Shown piece by piece: positions 51,551-60,837 of a stretch of 64,000 nucleotides of DNA. Under the pieces are notes generated by a model. That model was given only the letters and a program-made list of their open reading frames with translations. It made no database searches and was not told the DNA's origin. The stretch comes from Pseudomonas vranovensis DSM 16006 (lineage in GTDB: Bacteria; Pseudomonadota; Gammaproteobacteria; Pseudomonadales; Pseudomonadaceae), in contig NZ_AUED01000018.1 of the NCBI RefSeq assembly GCF_000425805.1, positions 1 through 64,000 on the forward strand. The letters are read 5' to 3'. A program made the position numbers and the translations under genes. Numbering within the stretch: position 1 is the first letter of the stretch; each line of letters begins with the position of its first letter.

Positions 51551-51670
51551 ATGGAGCCGCGACCGCTGCGCGGCCGATCGCAGGCTATCGCCAGCGGCTA
51601 CGCAGGCTCGGCTTGCAGCCGGTAGCCGCTGCCGAGGAACGAGGCTGTGATCGGCTGCATAGCTGTCGCC
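51551..51670. repeat. REP-like inverted pair (BIME)
   Basis: One arm, CGATCGCAGGCTATCGCCAG with CGGCTAC (51575-51601), faces GTAGCCGCTGCCGAGG...GGCTGTGATCG (51622-51653). A further partial copy lies at 51551-51574. The cores match those at 10862, 21977 and 24858. A second, GCCCCGCG-type palindromic element follows at about 51681-51735. Together they occupy the whole gap between the PstS-OmpA gene and xthA. Confidence 0.7.
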
Positions 51671-51736
51671 AGGTAGGTATAGCCCCGCGATGTGGCCTTC
51701 AATATCGCCGTCGCGGGGGAGGCCCGTTCCTGCAGG

Positions 51737-52549
51737 TTATGCAAGCTCCAGCCAGATCGGCGCGTGATCCGAGGGCTTTTCCATGCCGCGCAGGTCGTAG
51801 TCGACCCCCGCCGCCTTGATCCGCGACAGCAGGCCCTGGGATGCCAGGATCAGGTCGATGCGCAGGCCACGTTTGGGTTCGTCTTCAAAACCACGGCTGC
51901 GGTAGTCGAACCAACTGAAGCGGTCGGCCACTTCCGGGTGCAGGTGGCGGAAGCTGTCGACCAGGCCCCAGTTCTTCAGGCGGGCCATCCATTCGCGCTC
52001 TTCGGGCAAAAAGCTGCATTTGCCCGTCTTGAGCCAGCGCTTGGCATTGTCGGCGCCAATGCCGATGTCGCAGTCTTCGGGCGAGATGTTCACATCGCCC
52101 ATCACCACCAGGGGGTCGTCGTTCTTGAACTGGCTTTCGAGCAGGGTCTGCAGGTCGCTGTAGAAGCGCTGCTTGGCCGGGAACTTGGTGGGGTGGTCGC
52201 GGCTTTCGCCCTGGGGGAAATAGCCGTTCATGATGGTGATCGGCGTACCGTCGGCATCGGCGAAGGTGCCCCAGATAAAGCGGCGCTGGGCCTCTTCTTC
52301 ATCGCTGGCAAAGCCCTTGTGCAGGCTCAGAGGCGCCTGGCGCGAGAGCAGGGCGACACCGTAGTGGCCTTTCTGGCCGTGGAAGTGTACGTGGTAGCCC
52401 AGGGCCTGGACGTCGGCCAGCGGGAATTGTTCGTCGCTGACCTTGGTTTCCTGCAGGCCGATCACGTCAGGCTGGTGCTTTTCGATCAACGCCGCCAATT
52501 GATGGGGCCGGGCGCGCAGGCCATTGATGTTGAACGAGACGATCTTCAT
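51737..52549 (-). CDS. xthA: Exodeoxyribonuclease III
   Basis: A 270-residue AP endonuclease/exonuclease of the ExoIII family, which repairs abasic sites. Catalytic motifs: NINGLRAR (N7), GLQETKVSD (Glu34), GDVNISPED, and the C-terminal [10 protein letters not shown] (Asp-His). The substrate-contact region [11 protein letters not shown] is also typical. The start at 52549 (MKIVSFN) gives the standard length; an in-frame ATG at 52591 adds a non-conserved leader. It diverges from a GNAT gene. Confidence 0.95.
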   Translation of the reverse strand: MKIVSFNINGLRARPHQLAALIEKHQPDVIGLQETKVSDEQFPLADVQALGYHVHFHGQKGHYGVALLSRQAPLSLHKGFASDEEEAQRRFIWGTFADADGTPITIMNGYFPQGESRDHPTKFPAKQRFYSDLQTLLESQFKNDDPLVVMGDVNISPEDCDIGIGADNAKRWLKTGKCSFLPEEREWMARLKNWGLVDSFRHLHPEVADRFSWFDYRSRGFEDEPKRGLRIDLILASQGLLSRIKAAGVDYDLRGMEKPSDHAPIWLELA

Positions 52550-52711
52550 GGGAAACACAATCCTGGTAAAACCCAGGATGCTAGCCGACATCGGCGCCTG
52601 CGGCCAGCGTGGCGCGCCACCCCATAGGCTGCTACCGTGGTGCTCGGGGTGAACGTCGGCGCAACGTTCACCTCAAAGGCAATGAATGCCCATTTGCAGA
52701 GGTTTCCCAGC

Positions 52712-53371
52712 ATGTCCGAATCGACTGCCGTCCCGGCCCAGATCCGCCTGCTCGATGGCGGCTACAGCCGCGAGGCGCGTTCTCTGCTGTATCACGCCTA
52801 TCGTCATGAACCGACGTTCAGCTTCCTGTTCGAGGCCCAGCGCCCCGGCTACGATCAGCGCATCCGGGCCACGGTGCGTGAGCTGGTCAAACAGCATTTT
52901 CTCCAGGACCTGCCGGCATTGGGGCTGCTGGTGGATGACCGCCTGATCGGCATTGCCCTGATCGCACCACCGCAGCGGCGCCTGGGCATCACTGAAAGCT
53001 GGGCCTGGCGGATGCGCATGGTGCTCAGTACCGGGTTTCGCTGCACCCGGCGCTACTTGGATTACCAGGCTGCCCTGATGGCCTGCCTGCCAGGCGACAC
53101 GGTGCATGTGTTGCCGCTGCTGGGCATACACCCGCAGTTCCAGGGCAAGCACTACGGTGAACAACTGCTGCAGGCCGTCCATGACTGGTGCGCCGAAGAC
53201 GAGCATTCCGAGGGTGTGGTGCTGGACACCGGAAACCCCCACTACCTGGCGTTCTATCAACGCCAGGGTTATCAGGAGATCGGCGAAATTGCCGTTGGGC
53301 CTGTCCGTGAGCACGTGTTCTTCCACCCCAGACCGCAGTCCTCCCGACAGGCAGCGGCAGTGCCTGTATAA
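52712..53371 (+). CDS. GNAT-family N-acetyltransferase
   Basis: A protein of about 219 residues with a GNAT domain. The acetyl-CoA loop appears as HPQFQGKHYGEQLL (Q/RxxGxG-like, degenerate), with VVLDTGNPHYLAFYQRQGYQEI downstream. The substrate is unknown. The ATG at 52712 (MSESTA) has GAGG upstream; earlier in-frame ATGs at 52637 and 52682 have poor or crowded sites. It lies 57 bp upstream of tamA on the same strand. Confidence 0.85.
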   Translation: MSESTAVPAQIRLLDGGYSREARSLLYHAYRHEPTFSFLFEAQRPGYDQRIRATVRELVKQHFLQDLPALGLLVDDRLIGIALIAPPQRRLGITESWAWRMRMVLSTGFRCTRRYLDYQAALMACLPGDTVHVLPLLGIHPQFQGKHYGEQLLQAVHDWCAEDEHSEGVVLDTGNPHYLAFYQRQGYQEIGEIAVGPVREHVFFHPRPQSSRQAAAVPV

Positions 53372-53428
53372 CAGGCTGGAGAGCCTTGGGCTCCATGCAG
53401 GCGCCAAGCTCTGGTAGCATCCGCGCCT

Positions 53429-55171
53429 ATGACGTATTCAGGACGATTCACCTGCGGTTTGATGATATGGGTTGCCAGCTTTGCCGTGTACGCACAAAGC
53501 GAGCTGGTGGTTCGAGTCAAGCCTGCCAACAACGAACTCAAGGCCAATGTCGAAGGCTATATCGGCAGCCTTGGTAAACGCGATGAAGAGGCGCTGCTGC
53601 GCTTCAGCCGCGGGGCCATCGAGCAGGCGCGCAAGGCTGCTCAGGCACTGGGCTACTATCAGGCGCAGATCGACAGTGAGGTCAAACCGCCAGCCAAGGC
53701 TGACGACCACCCACAACTGATCTTGACCATCGATCCGGGCGAACCCGTGCACTTGCGCGATGTGACCATCCGCATCGACGGCCCGGCCAGCGAACTCAAG
53801 GCCTTTCGTATCCCCAACAGCAAGGCGCTGCGCTCAGGCGAGGTGCTTAACCACGGTCACTACGAAGATGCCAAGCGCCTGATCCAGAACCAGGCATCGC
53901 GCTATGGTTTCTTCAGCGGACACTTTGTACGCCAGCGCCTGTCGGTCGACCCGATGGCGGGCGTGGCCGATATCGAGCTCATCTACGAAAGTGGCCCGCG
54001 CTATCGCCTGGGCAAGGTCAGTTTTGCCGGCGACACACCCTTCGATGAAGCCCTCCTGCAACGCATGGTGCCCTTCAAGGCCGACACGCCCTACGATTCC
54101 GAACTGATCGCTGAACTCAACAACGCCCTGCAATCGAGCGGCTACTTTGAGGGCGTGCGTGTGGATGCCGCACCCACGGCCGCCGTTGACCACAACATTC
54201 CGGTGGCCGTCCAGCTACAAACCCGAAAGCCCAGGACCATGGGCCTGGGCCTGGGGTTCTCTACCGACGTCGGTCCGCGCGGAAAAGCCAACTGGACCCG
54301 TCACTGGGTCAACCCGCAAGGCCACAGCTATGGCTGGGAAACCGAACTCTCGGCGCCGCGCCAGAACGTCGGGCTGTTCTATGACATCCCGCTCGATCCG
54401 CCCCTGACCGACAAGCTGCGCTTTGCCGGTGGCTACCAGAACGAAGAAATTTCCGGCACCGACACGGAGAGTAAATTGCTCACCGTCGGCCCGGAATGGC
54501 ACAGCAAGCTGCCCAGCGGTTGGCAGCAGGTGCTGTCGCTCAAGTTCCAGCACGAGGAATATCGCCTGGGTGATGACTCGGGGTTGAGCACATTGCTGAT
54601 GCCAGGGGCGAGCTATTCCTACCTGCGCAGTGACAACCGTATCGATCCGCACAACGGCTATCGCCTGCAGTTCGATGTGCAGGCGGCCAAGGAAGGGTTG
54701 GTGTCCGATACCAACCTGCTGCATGGCAGCGTAGTGCTCAAGGGGCTGACGACGCTTTGGCAGAATCATCGTTTCCTGGGCCGTGTGCAGTTCGGCGGCA
54801 GTGCCACCAATGATTATCAGAGCTCGATACCCCCTTCGCTACGTTTCTTCGCCGGTGGCGACCAGAGCGTTCGGGGTTATGACTACCAGAGCCTGTCACC
54901 GAAGAACTCCGATGGCGACCGTATCGGTGGCCGCTATATGGTGGCCGGCAGTGCCGAGTACCAGTACGCCGTGGCTGAAAAATGGCGGGTGGCGACCTTT
55001 GTCGACCAGGGCAATTCATTCAACGATCTGGAATTCCCCAGCCTCAAGACCGGTGTCGGTATCGGTGTGCGCTGGGTGTCTCCGGTAGGGCCGCTGCGTC
55101 TGGATCTGGCCCATGCGCTGGATGACGACGGCGGTTTCCGTCTGCACTTCTCCATGGGGCCAGAACTGTGA
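53429..55171 (+). CDS. tamA: Translocation and assembly module TamA (Omp85 family)
   Basis: A 580-residue outer-membrane protein of the BamA superfamily. A signal peptide ends near VYAQ-SE. Three POTRA domains follow (about 24-265), for example YRLGKVSFAGDTPFDEALLQ. The C-terminal barrel carries RFFAGGDQSVRGYDYQSL, the VRGY/VRGF loop-6 motif of Omp85 proteins, and ends with an aromatic-hydrophobic terminus. TamA works with TamB in outer-membrane protein and lipid transport. It overlaps tamB by four bases (GTGA). No Shine-Dalgarno sequence is obvious before the ATG. Confidence 0.93.
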   Translation: MTYSGRFTCGLMIWVASFAVYAQSELVVRVKPANNELKANVEGYIGSLGKRDEEALLRFSRGAIEQARKAAQALGYYQAQIDSEVKPPAKADDHPQLILTIDPGEPVHLRDVTIRIDGPASELKAFRIPNSKALRSGEVLNHGHYEDAKRLIQNQASRYGFFSGHFVRQRLSVDPMAGVADIELIYESGPRYRLGKVSFAGDTPFDEALLQRMVPFKADTPYDSELIAELNNALQSSGYFEGVRVDAAPTAAVDHNIPVAVQLQTRKPRTMGLGLGFSTDVGPRGKANWTRHWVNPQGHSYGWETELSAPRQNVGLFYDIPLDPPLTDKLRFAGGYQNEEISGTDTESKLLTVGPEWHSKLPSGWQQVLSLKFQHEEYRLGDDSGLSTLLMPGASYSYLRSDNRIDPHNGYRLQFDVQAAKEGLVSDTNLLHGSVVLKGLTTLWQNHRFLGRVQFGGSATNDYQSSIPPSLRFFAGGDQSVRGYDYQSLSPKNSDGDRIGGRYMVAGSAEYQYAVAEKWRVATFVDQGNSFNDLEFPSLKTGVGIGVRWVSPVGPLRLDLAHALDDDGGFRLHFSMGPEL

Positions 55172-58100
55172 GTCGCGTTATCAAAACTGTTCTTCTCGGC
55201 GTGCTGGCGCTGGTGCTGCTGGCGGTGCTTGCCGTAGGCCTGTTGCTGGGCACCCAGGCCGGCAGCCGCTGGGCGCTCGGGATGGTGCCGGGTTTGCAGC
55301 TTGAGGCATTTGAAGGTCGTCTGGCTGGCCAGTGGCAAGCGGATCGCGTGGTGTGGGAGCAGGGCGCTGATCGGGTCGAGCTGGTAGCGCCGGTGTTCGA
55401 CTGGTCGCCGGCTTGCCTGTTGCGCATGACCTTGTGCATCGAGCGCTTGCAGGCCGAGCAGGTCAACCTGGCATTCGCCCCCGGTGAGCCGACTCCCGAC
55501 AGTGGTCCGCTGCAATTGCCTGCGCTGAAGTTGCCGCTGGCGATCGAGCTGGGTGACGTTCGCATCGGCCATCTGCGTCTGGATGGCAACGAACAGTTGA
55601 GCCAGCTGCAGCTGGCGGCACACTGGACCCTCGAAGGGCTCAGGATCGACAGCCTGCAACTGCAGCGCGACGATCTGCACCTGAACCTTCAGGGGCTGCT
55701 CAAGCCGGAGGGCGACTGGCCGTTGCAGGCCCAGGGGCAGTTGCAATTGCCCAAGGTCGACGGCCAGGACTGGCAATTGGCCTTGCAGGTCAAGGGTGAC
55801 TTGCAGAAAACCCTCAAGCTTTCTGCCGACAGCAGCGGTTACCTGAATGCGCGCCTGAGCGGACAGCTCCAAGCCCTGGCCGAGCATCTGCCGGCTGAGG
55901 TGCAGATCAAGGCCGAGGCCTTCAAGCCCGGCGCCGACCTGCCCGACACTTTGCAATTGAACAACCTTGACCTCAGTGCCAAGGGCGACCTGCAGCGCGG
56001 CTATCAATTGCTAGGAACAGCCAGCCTGCCGGCCGAGCAAGGCCCGGTGGCGCTGAGCCTGCAAGGCAAGGTCGACGCCAAGGGCGCCCAGCTCAGTGCG
56101 CTGGACCTGACCGCCAGTGCCGAGCAGCGCCTCAAGCTCACCGCCAGCGCCGATTGGCAGGCAGGCCTGAGCGCCGAGGCAACGGTCGATTGGCTGGACT
56201 TCCCGTGGCTGCGGCTGTACCCGCTGGAGCAGGCGCCCCAAGTAACCTTGCGCCGGTTCAATGGCCAGGTGCAGTACCGCGACGGCAACTATCAGGGCCA
56301 ATTCAATGGCGACCTGGATGGGCCAGCGGGTGCGTTCAGCCTGAGCAGCCCGTTCAAGGGTGACCTCGGGCAGATTGCCTTGCCCCAACTGGCCCTCACG
56401 GCCGGGCAAGGCAAGCTGGCCGGCAGCGTCAGCGTGCAATTTGCCGATACCCTGGCCTGGGATGCGGCCCTTGAGCTGTCGGCGTTGAACCCAGCCTACT
56501 GGCTGGCCGAGCTGCCGGGCACACTGGCCGGGCCGCTGCGCAGCAAAGGGCAAATGAACAACGGTGAGCTCAGCCTCGATGCCGACCTCGACCTCAAGGG
56601 GCGACTACGCGGTCAGCCGGCGGTGTTCAAGGCCGTTGCCACCGGGGCCGGAAAGAACTGGACCCTGGGGACGCTCGATATCCGCCTGGGCGACAACCAC
56701 ATCAACGGCAGCGGTAGCCTGCAGCAGCGCCTGGCAGGCCAGCTGGACCTCAATCTGCCGCGCCTGGGCCAGCTCTGGCCGCAATTGCAAGGCCAGCTCA
56801 AGGGCAAACTGGAAGTCGCCGGTACCCTGGAGGCCCCGCAAGGTGCTCTGGTTTTGCAGGGCCAGCAACTGGCGCACGCCGACAACCATGTACAGCGCCT
56901 TGCGCTGGATGCCCGACTGGACAGTGCCCAGCGGGCGGTGATCGACCTGCAGGCCGGCAGCATTCGCCTGGGCGACACCAACCTGGGCATGCTCACCGCC
57001 AAAGGCCAGGGCAACATTCGCCAGCAACAGTTGGAACTTGCCTTGAACGGGCCGCGGCTCAAGCTCGACCTGGGCCTTGATGGCACGCTGGACAAGGGCA
57101 ACTGGCGGGGCCGCCTGGCCAGCGGCCAGATTCAGGCAGGCGGACAGGACTGGCGCCTGGAAGCTCCGGCGAAACTGCAGCGCCTGGCCAGTGGTCAACT
57201 GGACTTCGGTGCCCACTGCTGGCGCTCGGGGCAGGCCAGCCTCTGCGGCGAAGACCAGCGGCTGGCGCCGGAGCCGCGCCTGCGCTATCACCTCAAGCAG
57301 TTCCCGTTGCAAAGCCTGGCTCAATGGTTGCCCAAGGATTTTGCCTGGCAGGGCCTGCTCAACGCCGACGTCAATCTGGACCTGCCAGCCAGCGGTCCCA
57401 AGGGCACCCTGGTGGTCGATGCCAGTGGCGGTACGTTGCGACTGCGGGAGAAAGGCCAGTGGCTCGACTTCCCCTACCAGACCTTGCGTCTGGAAAGCAC
57501 CTTGGCACCACGCCGCGTCGACACCCGCCTGGATTTTCGCGGCGAGCGCCTGGGCGAACTTGCCCTGGTGACGCGGCTTGACCCGGTCGCCCGGAATAAA
57601 CCGCTGACCGGCAATTTCCGCCTGACCGGCCTGGACCTGGCCATTGCCCGGCCGTTCGCACCCATGGTCGAGCGCCTGGCCGGGCAGTTGAACGGTAATG
57701 GACAGTTATCAGGCACCTTGCTGGTGCCGCAGGTCAACGGCAGCTTGACCCTGAGCGGGGGGGAGGTCAGTGGCGCGGAACTGCCGATCAGCCTGGAGAA
57801 CTTGAATATTCAGGCCTTGATCGCCGGTGAACAGGTACAGCTCAATGGCGCCTGGAAAAGCGGGGAAGCGGGTGAGGGTAGCTTGCGCGGACAGGTTGGC
57901 TGGGGTCAGGCCCTGGCGGTCGACCTGCAGTTGCAGGGGCAGCGCCTGCCTGTCAACGTCGAACCCTATGCCGCGCTGGAGATTGCGCCCGACCTGAAGA
58001 TCAGCGTGCAGGGCGACAAGTTGGCAGTGACGGGTAAAGTGCTGGTGCCCAAGGGCAAGATCACCGTGCGCGAGCTGCCGCCTTCGACGGTCAAGGTCTC

Positions 58101-58842
58101 CGACGATACGGTGATCGTTGGCCGCCAGACCGAAGAGGGCAAGGCACCCATGGCAGTCGCCATGGACATCGACGTAGAAGTCGGCCAGGACAAGCTGTCG
58201 TTCTCGGGCTTTGGCCTGACGGCCAACCTGCTGGGGCATGTGCATATTGGCGACAACCTCGACACGCGCGGCGAACTGAGCCTGGCCGATGGTCGCTATC
58301 GCGCCTATGGCCAACGCTTGACCATTCGCCGCGCGCGCCTGCTGTTTGCCGGGCCGATCGACATGCCTTATCTGGATATCGAAGCCATCCGCCAGACCGA
58401 TGACGTGATCGCTGGTATTCGCCTGAGCGGCAGTGCCGAACAGCCGACCACCCAGGTGTTTTCCGAGCCGGCCATGAGCCAGGAGCAGGCGTTGTCCTAC
58501 CTGGTACTGGGGCGCCCCCTGGGCACCACCGGTGAAGACAACAACATGCTGGCCGAAGCAGCGCTGGGGCTCGGCCTGGCCGGCAGCGCGGGGATCACTG
58601 GCAGCCTGGCCTCGAGCCTGGGCATCGACGATTTCCAGCTCGACACCCAAGGCAGTGGTACCAGCACCAGCGTTGTGGCGAGTGGCAACCTGACCGAGCG
58701 ATTGAGCTTGCGCTACGGGGTCGGGGTGTTCGAGCCGGTCAACACGGTTGCCTTGCGTTACAAGTTGAGCAAGAAGGTTTACCTGGAGGCGGCCAGCGGC
58801 CTGGCAAGCTCGCTGGATATTTTCTACAAGCGCGACTTCTGA
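55168..58842 (+). CDS. tamB: Translocation and assembly module TamB (AsmA/VPS13-like)
   Basis: A 1224-residue inner-membrane-anchored periplasmic protein starting at GTG inside the tamA stop. One N-terminal TM (about 5-28) precedes about 1000 residues of repetitive beta-groove sequence rich in LQLxxL patterns. The C-terminal DUF490/TamB domain (about 960-1224) is typical, with YLEAASGLASSLDIFYKRDF at the end and LSYLVLGRPLGTTGED within. TamB bridges the membranes and is thought to move phospholipid. Together with tamA it forms one operon. The length is near that of E. coli TamB (1259). Confidence 0.94.
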   Translation: MSRVIKTVLLGVLALVLLAVLAVGLLLGTQAGSRWALGMVPGLQLEAFEGRLAGQWQADRVVWEQGADRVELVAPVFDWSPACLLRMTLCIERLQAEQVNLAFAPGEPTPDSGPLQLPALKLPLAIELGDVRIGHLRLDGNEQLSQLQLAAHWTLEGLRIDSLQLQRDDLHLNLQGLLKPEGDWPLQAQGQLQLPKVDGQDWQLALQVKGDLQKTLKLSADSSGYLNARLSGQLQALAEHLPAEVQIKAEAFKPGADLPDTLQLNNLDLSAKGDLQRGYQLLGTASLPAEQGPVALSLQGKVDAKGAQLSALDLTASAEQRLKLTASADWQAGLSAEATVDWLDFPWLRLYPLEQAPQVTLRRFNGQVQYRDGNYQGQFNGDLDGPAGAFSLSSPFKGDLGQIALPQLALTAGQGKLAGSVSVQFADTLAWDAALELSALNPAYWLAELPGTLAGPLRSKGQMNNGELSLDADLDLKGRLRGQPAVFKAVATGAGKNWTLGTLDIRLGDNHINGSGSLQQRLAGQLDLNLPRLGQLWPQLQGQLKGKLEVAGTLEAPQGALVLQGQQLAHADNHVQRLALDARLDSAQRAVIDLQAGSIRLGDTNLGMLTAKGQGNIRQQQLELALNGPRLKLDLGLDGTLDKGNWRGRLASGQIQAGGQDWRLEAPAKLQRLASGQLDFGAHCWRSGQASLCGEDQRLAPEPRLRYHLKQFPLQSLAQWLPKDFAWQGLLNADVNLDLPASGPKGTLVVDASGGTLRLREKGQWLDFPYQTLRLESTLAPRRVDTRLDFRGERLGELALVTRLDPVARNKPLTGNFRLTGLDLAIARPFAPMVERLAGQLNGNGQLSGTLLVPQVNGSLTLSGGEVSGAELPISLENLNIQALIAGEQVQLNGAWKSGEAGEGSLRGQVGWGQALAVDLQLQGQRLPVNVEPYAALEIAPDLKISVQGDKLAVTGKVLVPKGKITVRELPPSTVKVSDDTVIVGRQTEEGKAPMAVAMDIDVEVGQDKLSFSGFGLTANLLGHVHIGDNLDTRGELSLADGRYRAYGQRLTIRRARLLFAGPIDMPYLDIEAIRQTDDVIAGIRLSGSAEQPTTQVFSEPAMSQEQALSYLVLGRPLGTTGEDNNMLAEAALGLGLAGSAGITGSLASSLGIDDFQLDTQGSGTSTSVVASGNLTERLSLRYGVGVFEPVNTVALRYKLSKKVYLEAASGLASSLDIFYKRDF

Positions 58843-58851
58843 CGTGGGGGG

Positions 58852-59433
58852 CTAGCGCACGGTCGCCGCTTCGATGAACTCGTTGCTGTCGGCGGGACCT
58901 TGCGCAGGCTCGCAGTGGCGTCGGGGCGAGATCAGGTGGGTATATTCTTCGATGAGCCGGTTGAGGGCCTCGGGGGGCTCGCAGGCCTGGAACTGCATGC
59001 GGATCTGGACTTCGTCGGGATCGCGCCCTTCGCCACTGCGCTTGCTCTGCCCGCCCAGGGTCACGAAGAAGCGTTCACGATTCAGGCCTTGCGCCGCTTC
59101 GGCGTTGTCGGTGTTTAGGATCTTGACCGACAGATCGACCTGCATTCGCTCCAGTGCCAGCCCCCGGGGTGAAACCAGGGCAATCAGGGGGATTTGCATC
59201 CGGTGCTGTTCATCCATGGCCACTTCGACCATTTTGGCTTTCATTGGCGAACCCAGTGCTTCGGCGTCGTAATCGAAGAACTGGTCGAACAGCTTGATGT
59301 ACTGCTGGGCAATCAGGGTGTTGGTGGCCGCAGCGGCCTCCTGAAGGCCACGGGTGATGTCGCACAGGTCGCTGGCAATGATCGGTACATTGTTCGATGG
59401 GCGATCGTCCACGATTTCGCTCTCCATAGGCAT
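58852..59433 (-). CDS. DUF2589 family protein (second copy)
   Basis: A protein of about 193 residues without signal peptide or TM. The N-terminus is helical (ITRGLQEAAAATNTLIAQQYI). A beta-rich core carries HRMQIPLIALVSPRGLALERM and VDLSVKIL; a conserved CEPPEALNRLIEEYTHLI ends the domain. These blocks are shared with the neighbour at 59503 (MQIPLIAAV, PPEALQRVIDLLT), so the two are divergent paralogues. I assign DUF2589 from memory of the family. The function is unknown. The start at 59433 has AAGGGG about ten bases upstream. Confidence 0.7.
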   Translation of the reverse strand: MPMESEIVDDRPSNNVPIIASDLCDITRGLQEAAAATNTLIAQQYIKLFDQFFDYDAEALGSPMKAKMVEVAMDEQHRMQIPLIALVSPRGLALERMQVDLSVKILNTDNAEAAQGLNRERFFVTLGGQSKRSGEGRDPDEVQIRMQFQACEPPEALNRLIEEYTHLISPRRHCEPAQGPADSNEFIEAATVR

Positions 59434-59502
59434 TGAGAGTAAGCCCCTTGTGGCCAAGGGGCTGGGTTGACAGCAATTCCAGCCAGGCTGCCGATGCGCG
59501 AC

Positions 59503-60156
59503 TCAGGCGTTCGAGCTTGGATTGTTGGCTTGATCGGGCATTGGCAAGGCATTGTCGGTGGGCAACCTCCCGATGTTCTCGACCGCTGTGTTCGGCAACA
59601 TGATCGGCTTGGTCGCAGCGTCAGTGAGCAAGTCGATTACCCGCTGCAAAGCTTCCGGTGGGTCCTGGCGGCGGACCTTGGTGTTGAACGCATAGCGGGC
59701 CCGGGTATCGGTCTTGCGCGTCTGGCTGGATTTGTGGCTGATCTGGCCTTTTACATCGAGCTTGAACGGCCCCCACCCCAGTGACGCGCCAAAGCGTGCC
59801 GTGCCGCCTGTTTCGCTGGCGCTCTCGGCTTGCTGGCTGATCGTCAGTTCAAACTCGATGCTGCCTTCTTCAATGACGATGTTGGGGTGGGTCACCGCTG
59901 CGATCAGAGGGATCTGCATCTTTTTCGAGACCGTACCCTGATAGACCCCTTGTTCGTCGGTCATGGTCTCGTCGTAGTCGAACTGGATGGAAACAGCCTT
60001 GCCGTCCTGGATGCACACACCCATGAGGAAGTCTGCGTATGATTTGCTGGCTGAGGTCTGGGCTTGAATCATTGCCTGCAAGGGGCCGGAGATCATTCGG
60101 TCCAGCGGCAGTGCGTTCAGTACCGAGCCGATCAAGCTGTTATCGAGGTTGGCCAT
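59503..60156 (-). CDS. DUF2589 family protein (first copy)
   Basis: A 217-residue cytoplasmic protein. An N-terminal helical stretch (SLIGSVLNALPLDRMISGPL, MIQAQTSASKSYADFL) leads into a beta-rich core (SKKMQIPLIAAVTHPNIVI, SIEFELTISQQAES). A glycine-rich middle (ARFGASLGWGPFKLDVKGQI) and the conserved PPEALQRVIDLLTDA follow. This is the DUF2589 pattern. A basic/polar QTRKTDTRARYAF segment is present. AAGGAAA precedes the ATG. It is 65 bp downstream of the Mor-like gene and 69 bp upstream of its paralogue, all on the minus strand. Confidence 0.75.
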   Translation of the reverse strand: MANLDNSLIGSVLNALPLDRMISGPLQAMIQAQTSASKSYADFLMGVCIQDGKAVSIQFDYDETMTDEQGVYQGTVSKKMQIPLIAAVTHPNIVIEEGSIEFELTISQQAESASETGGTARFGASLGWGPFKLDVKGQISHKSSQTRKTDTRARYAFNTKVRRQDPPEALQRVIDLLTDAATKPIMLPNTAVENIGRLPTDNALPMPDQANNPSSNA

Positions 60157-60221
60157 GGAGCTTTTCCTTGTCGTCGATGCACGTCAGTGTGCGGGTAAGC
60201 GAGTGCTTCTGTTCAGGCAGA

Positions 60222-60617
60222 TCAGGTCGAAAGGCCGTGCGGCGCACACGCTTCCAGCCGTCGGATGTTGCCGATCTGGCGCAGGCTCAAGCCGTATTTG
60301 TTGGCCAACATGCTGCGTGACAGGCCATCGGCGCTTTCGCGCTGGATCTGTTGATTGCGCAGTTGTCGAAGAAAGTGGTCGACCTTGGGGATTTCCAGGG
60401 CCATGCCGGCATAGTGCTTGATCAAGGCGTCCAGGGCCGCCGGAGGCATTACCTCGGCCAACGTGGTGCGCTCGCGGTGCTTGGGGATGTATTTGGGCCG
60501 CCCCCCGTAGGCGCAGGTCAGGTTGTAGGCATGCTCGATGCCCAGGCATTGGACGAGCATTTGCAGTGAGTGGGGCAGTTGGTGGATGTCGATGCGTTCC
60601 AGGTCCTGTAGCTCCAT
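60222..60617 (-). CDS. Mor transcription activator family protein
   Basis: A protein of about 131 residues, close to the length of phage Mu Mor (129). The N-terminal dimerisation half has LPHSLQMLVQCLGIEHAYNL and YGGRPKYIPKHRE (the G-G-x-x-x-YIPK signature). The C-terminal helix-turn-helix is SRSMLANKYGLSLRQIGNIRRL. This is the Mor/C middle-late gene activator fold. No other phage genes lie nearby. The ATG at 60617 has AAGGAA upstream; the frame extends further back to 60698 without a good site. Two DUF2589 genes follow and are its likely co-transcribed partners or targets. Confidence 0.85.
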   Translation of the reverse strand: MELQDLERIDIHQLPHSLQMLVQCLGIEHAYNLTCAYGGRPKYIPKHRERTTLAEVMPPAALDALIKHYAGMALEIPKVDHFLRQLRNQQIQRESADGLSRSMLANKYGLSLRQIGNIRRLEACAPHGLST

Positions 60618-60837
60618 GATGAGTTCCTTCTGGGGAGTGAGTGGGCGCCACCATGGTTGACCATCCGGGCGGGTCGCAACAGGCTGCAAGCAGGGCACGA
60701 TGGGTAGGGTTTGTGTATGGGGTTTGTAGGTCTCATGAGCCGTTCAAATGGGAAAACGACACACCATTCCCCACGAGCCCTTGTTCTGCCGTTGTTGCGC
60801 GCTGGCAGCGGTGGCCAGGTTGGACAACCCATGAACA

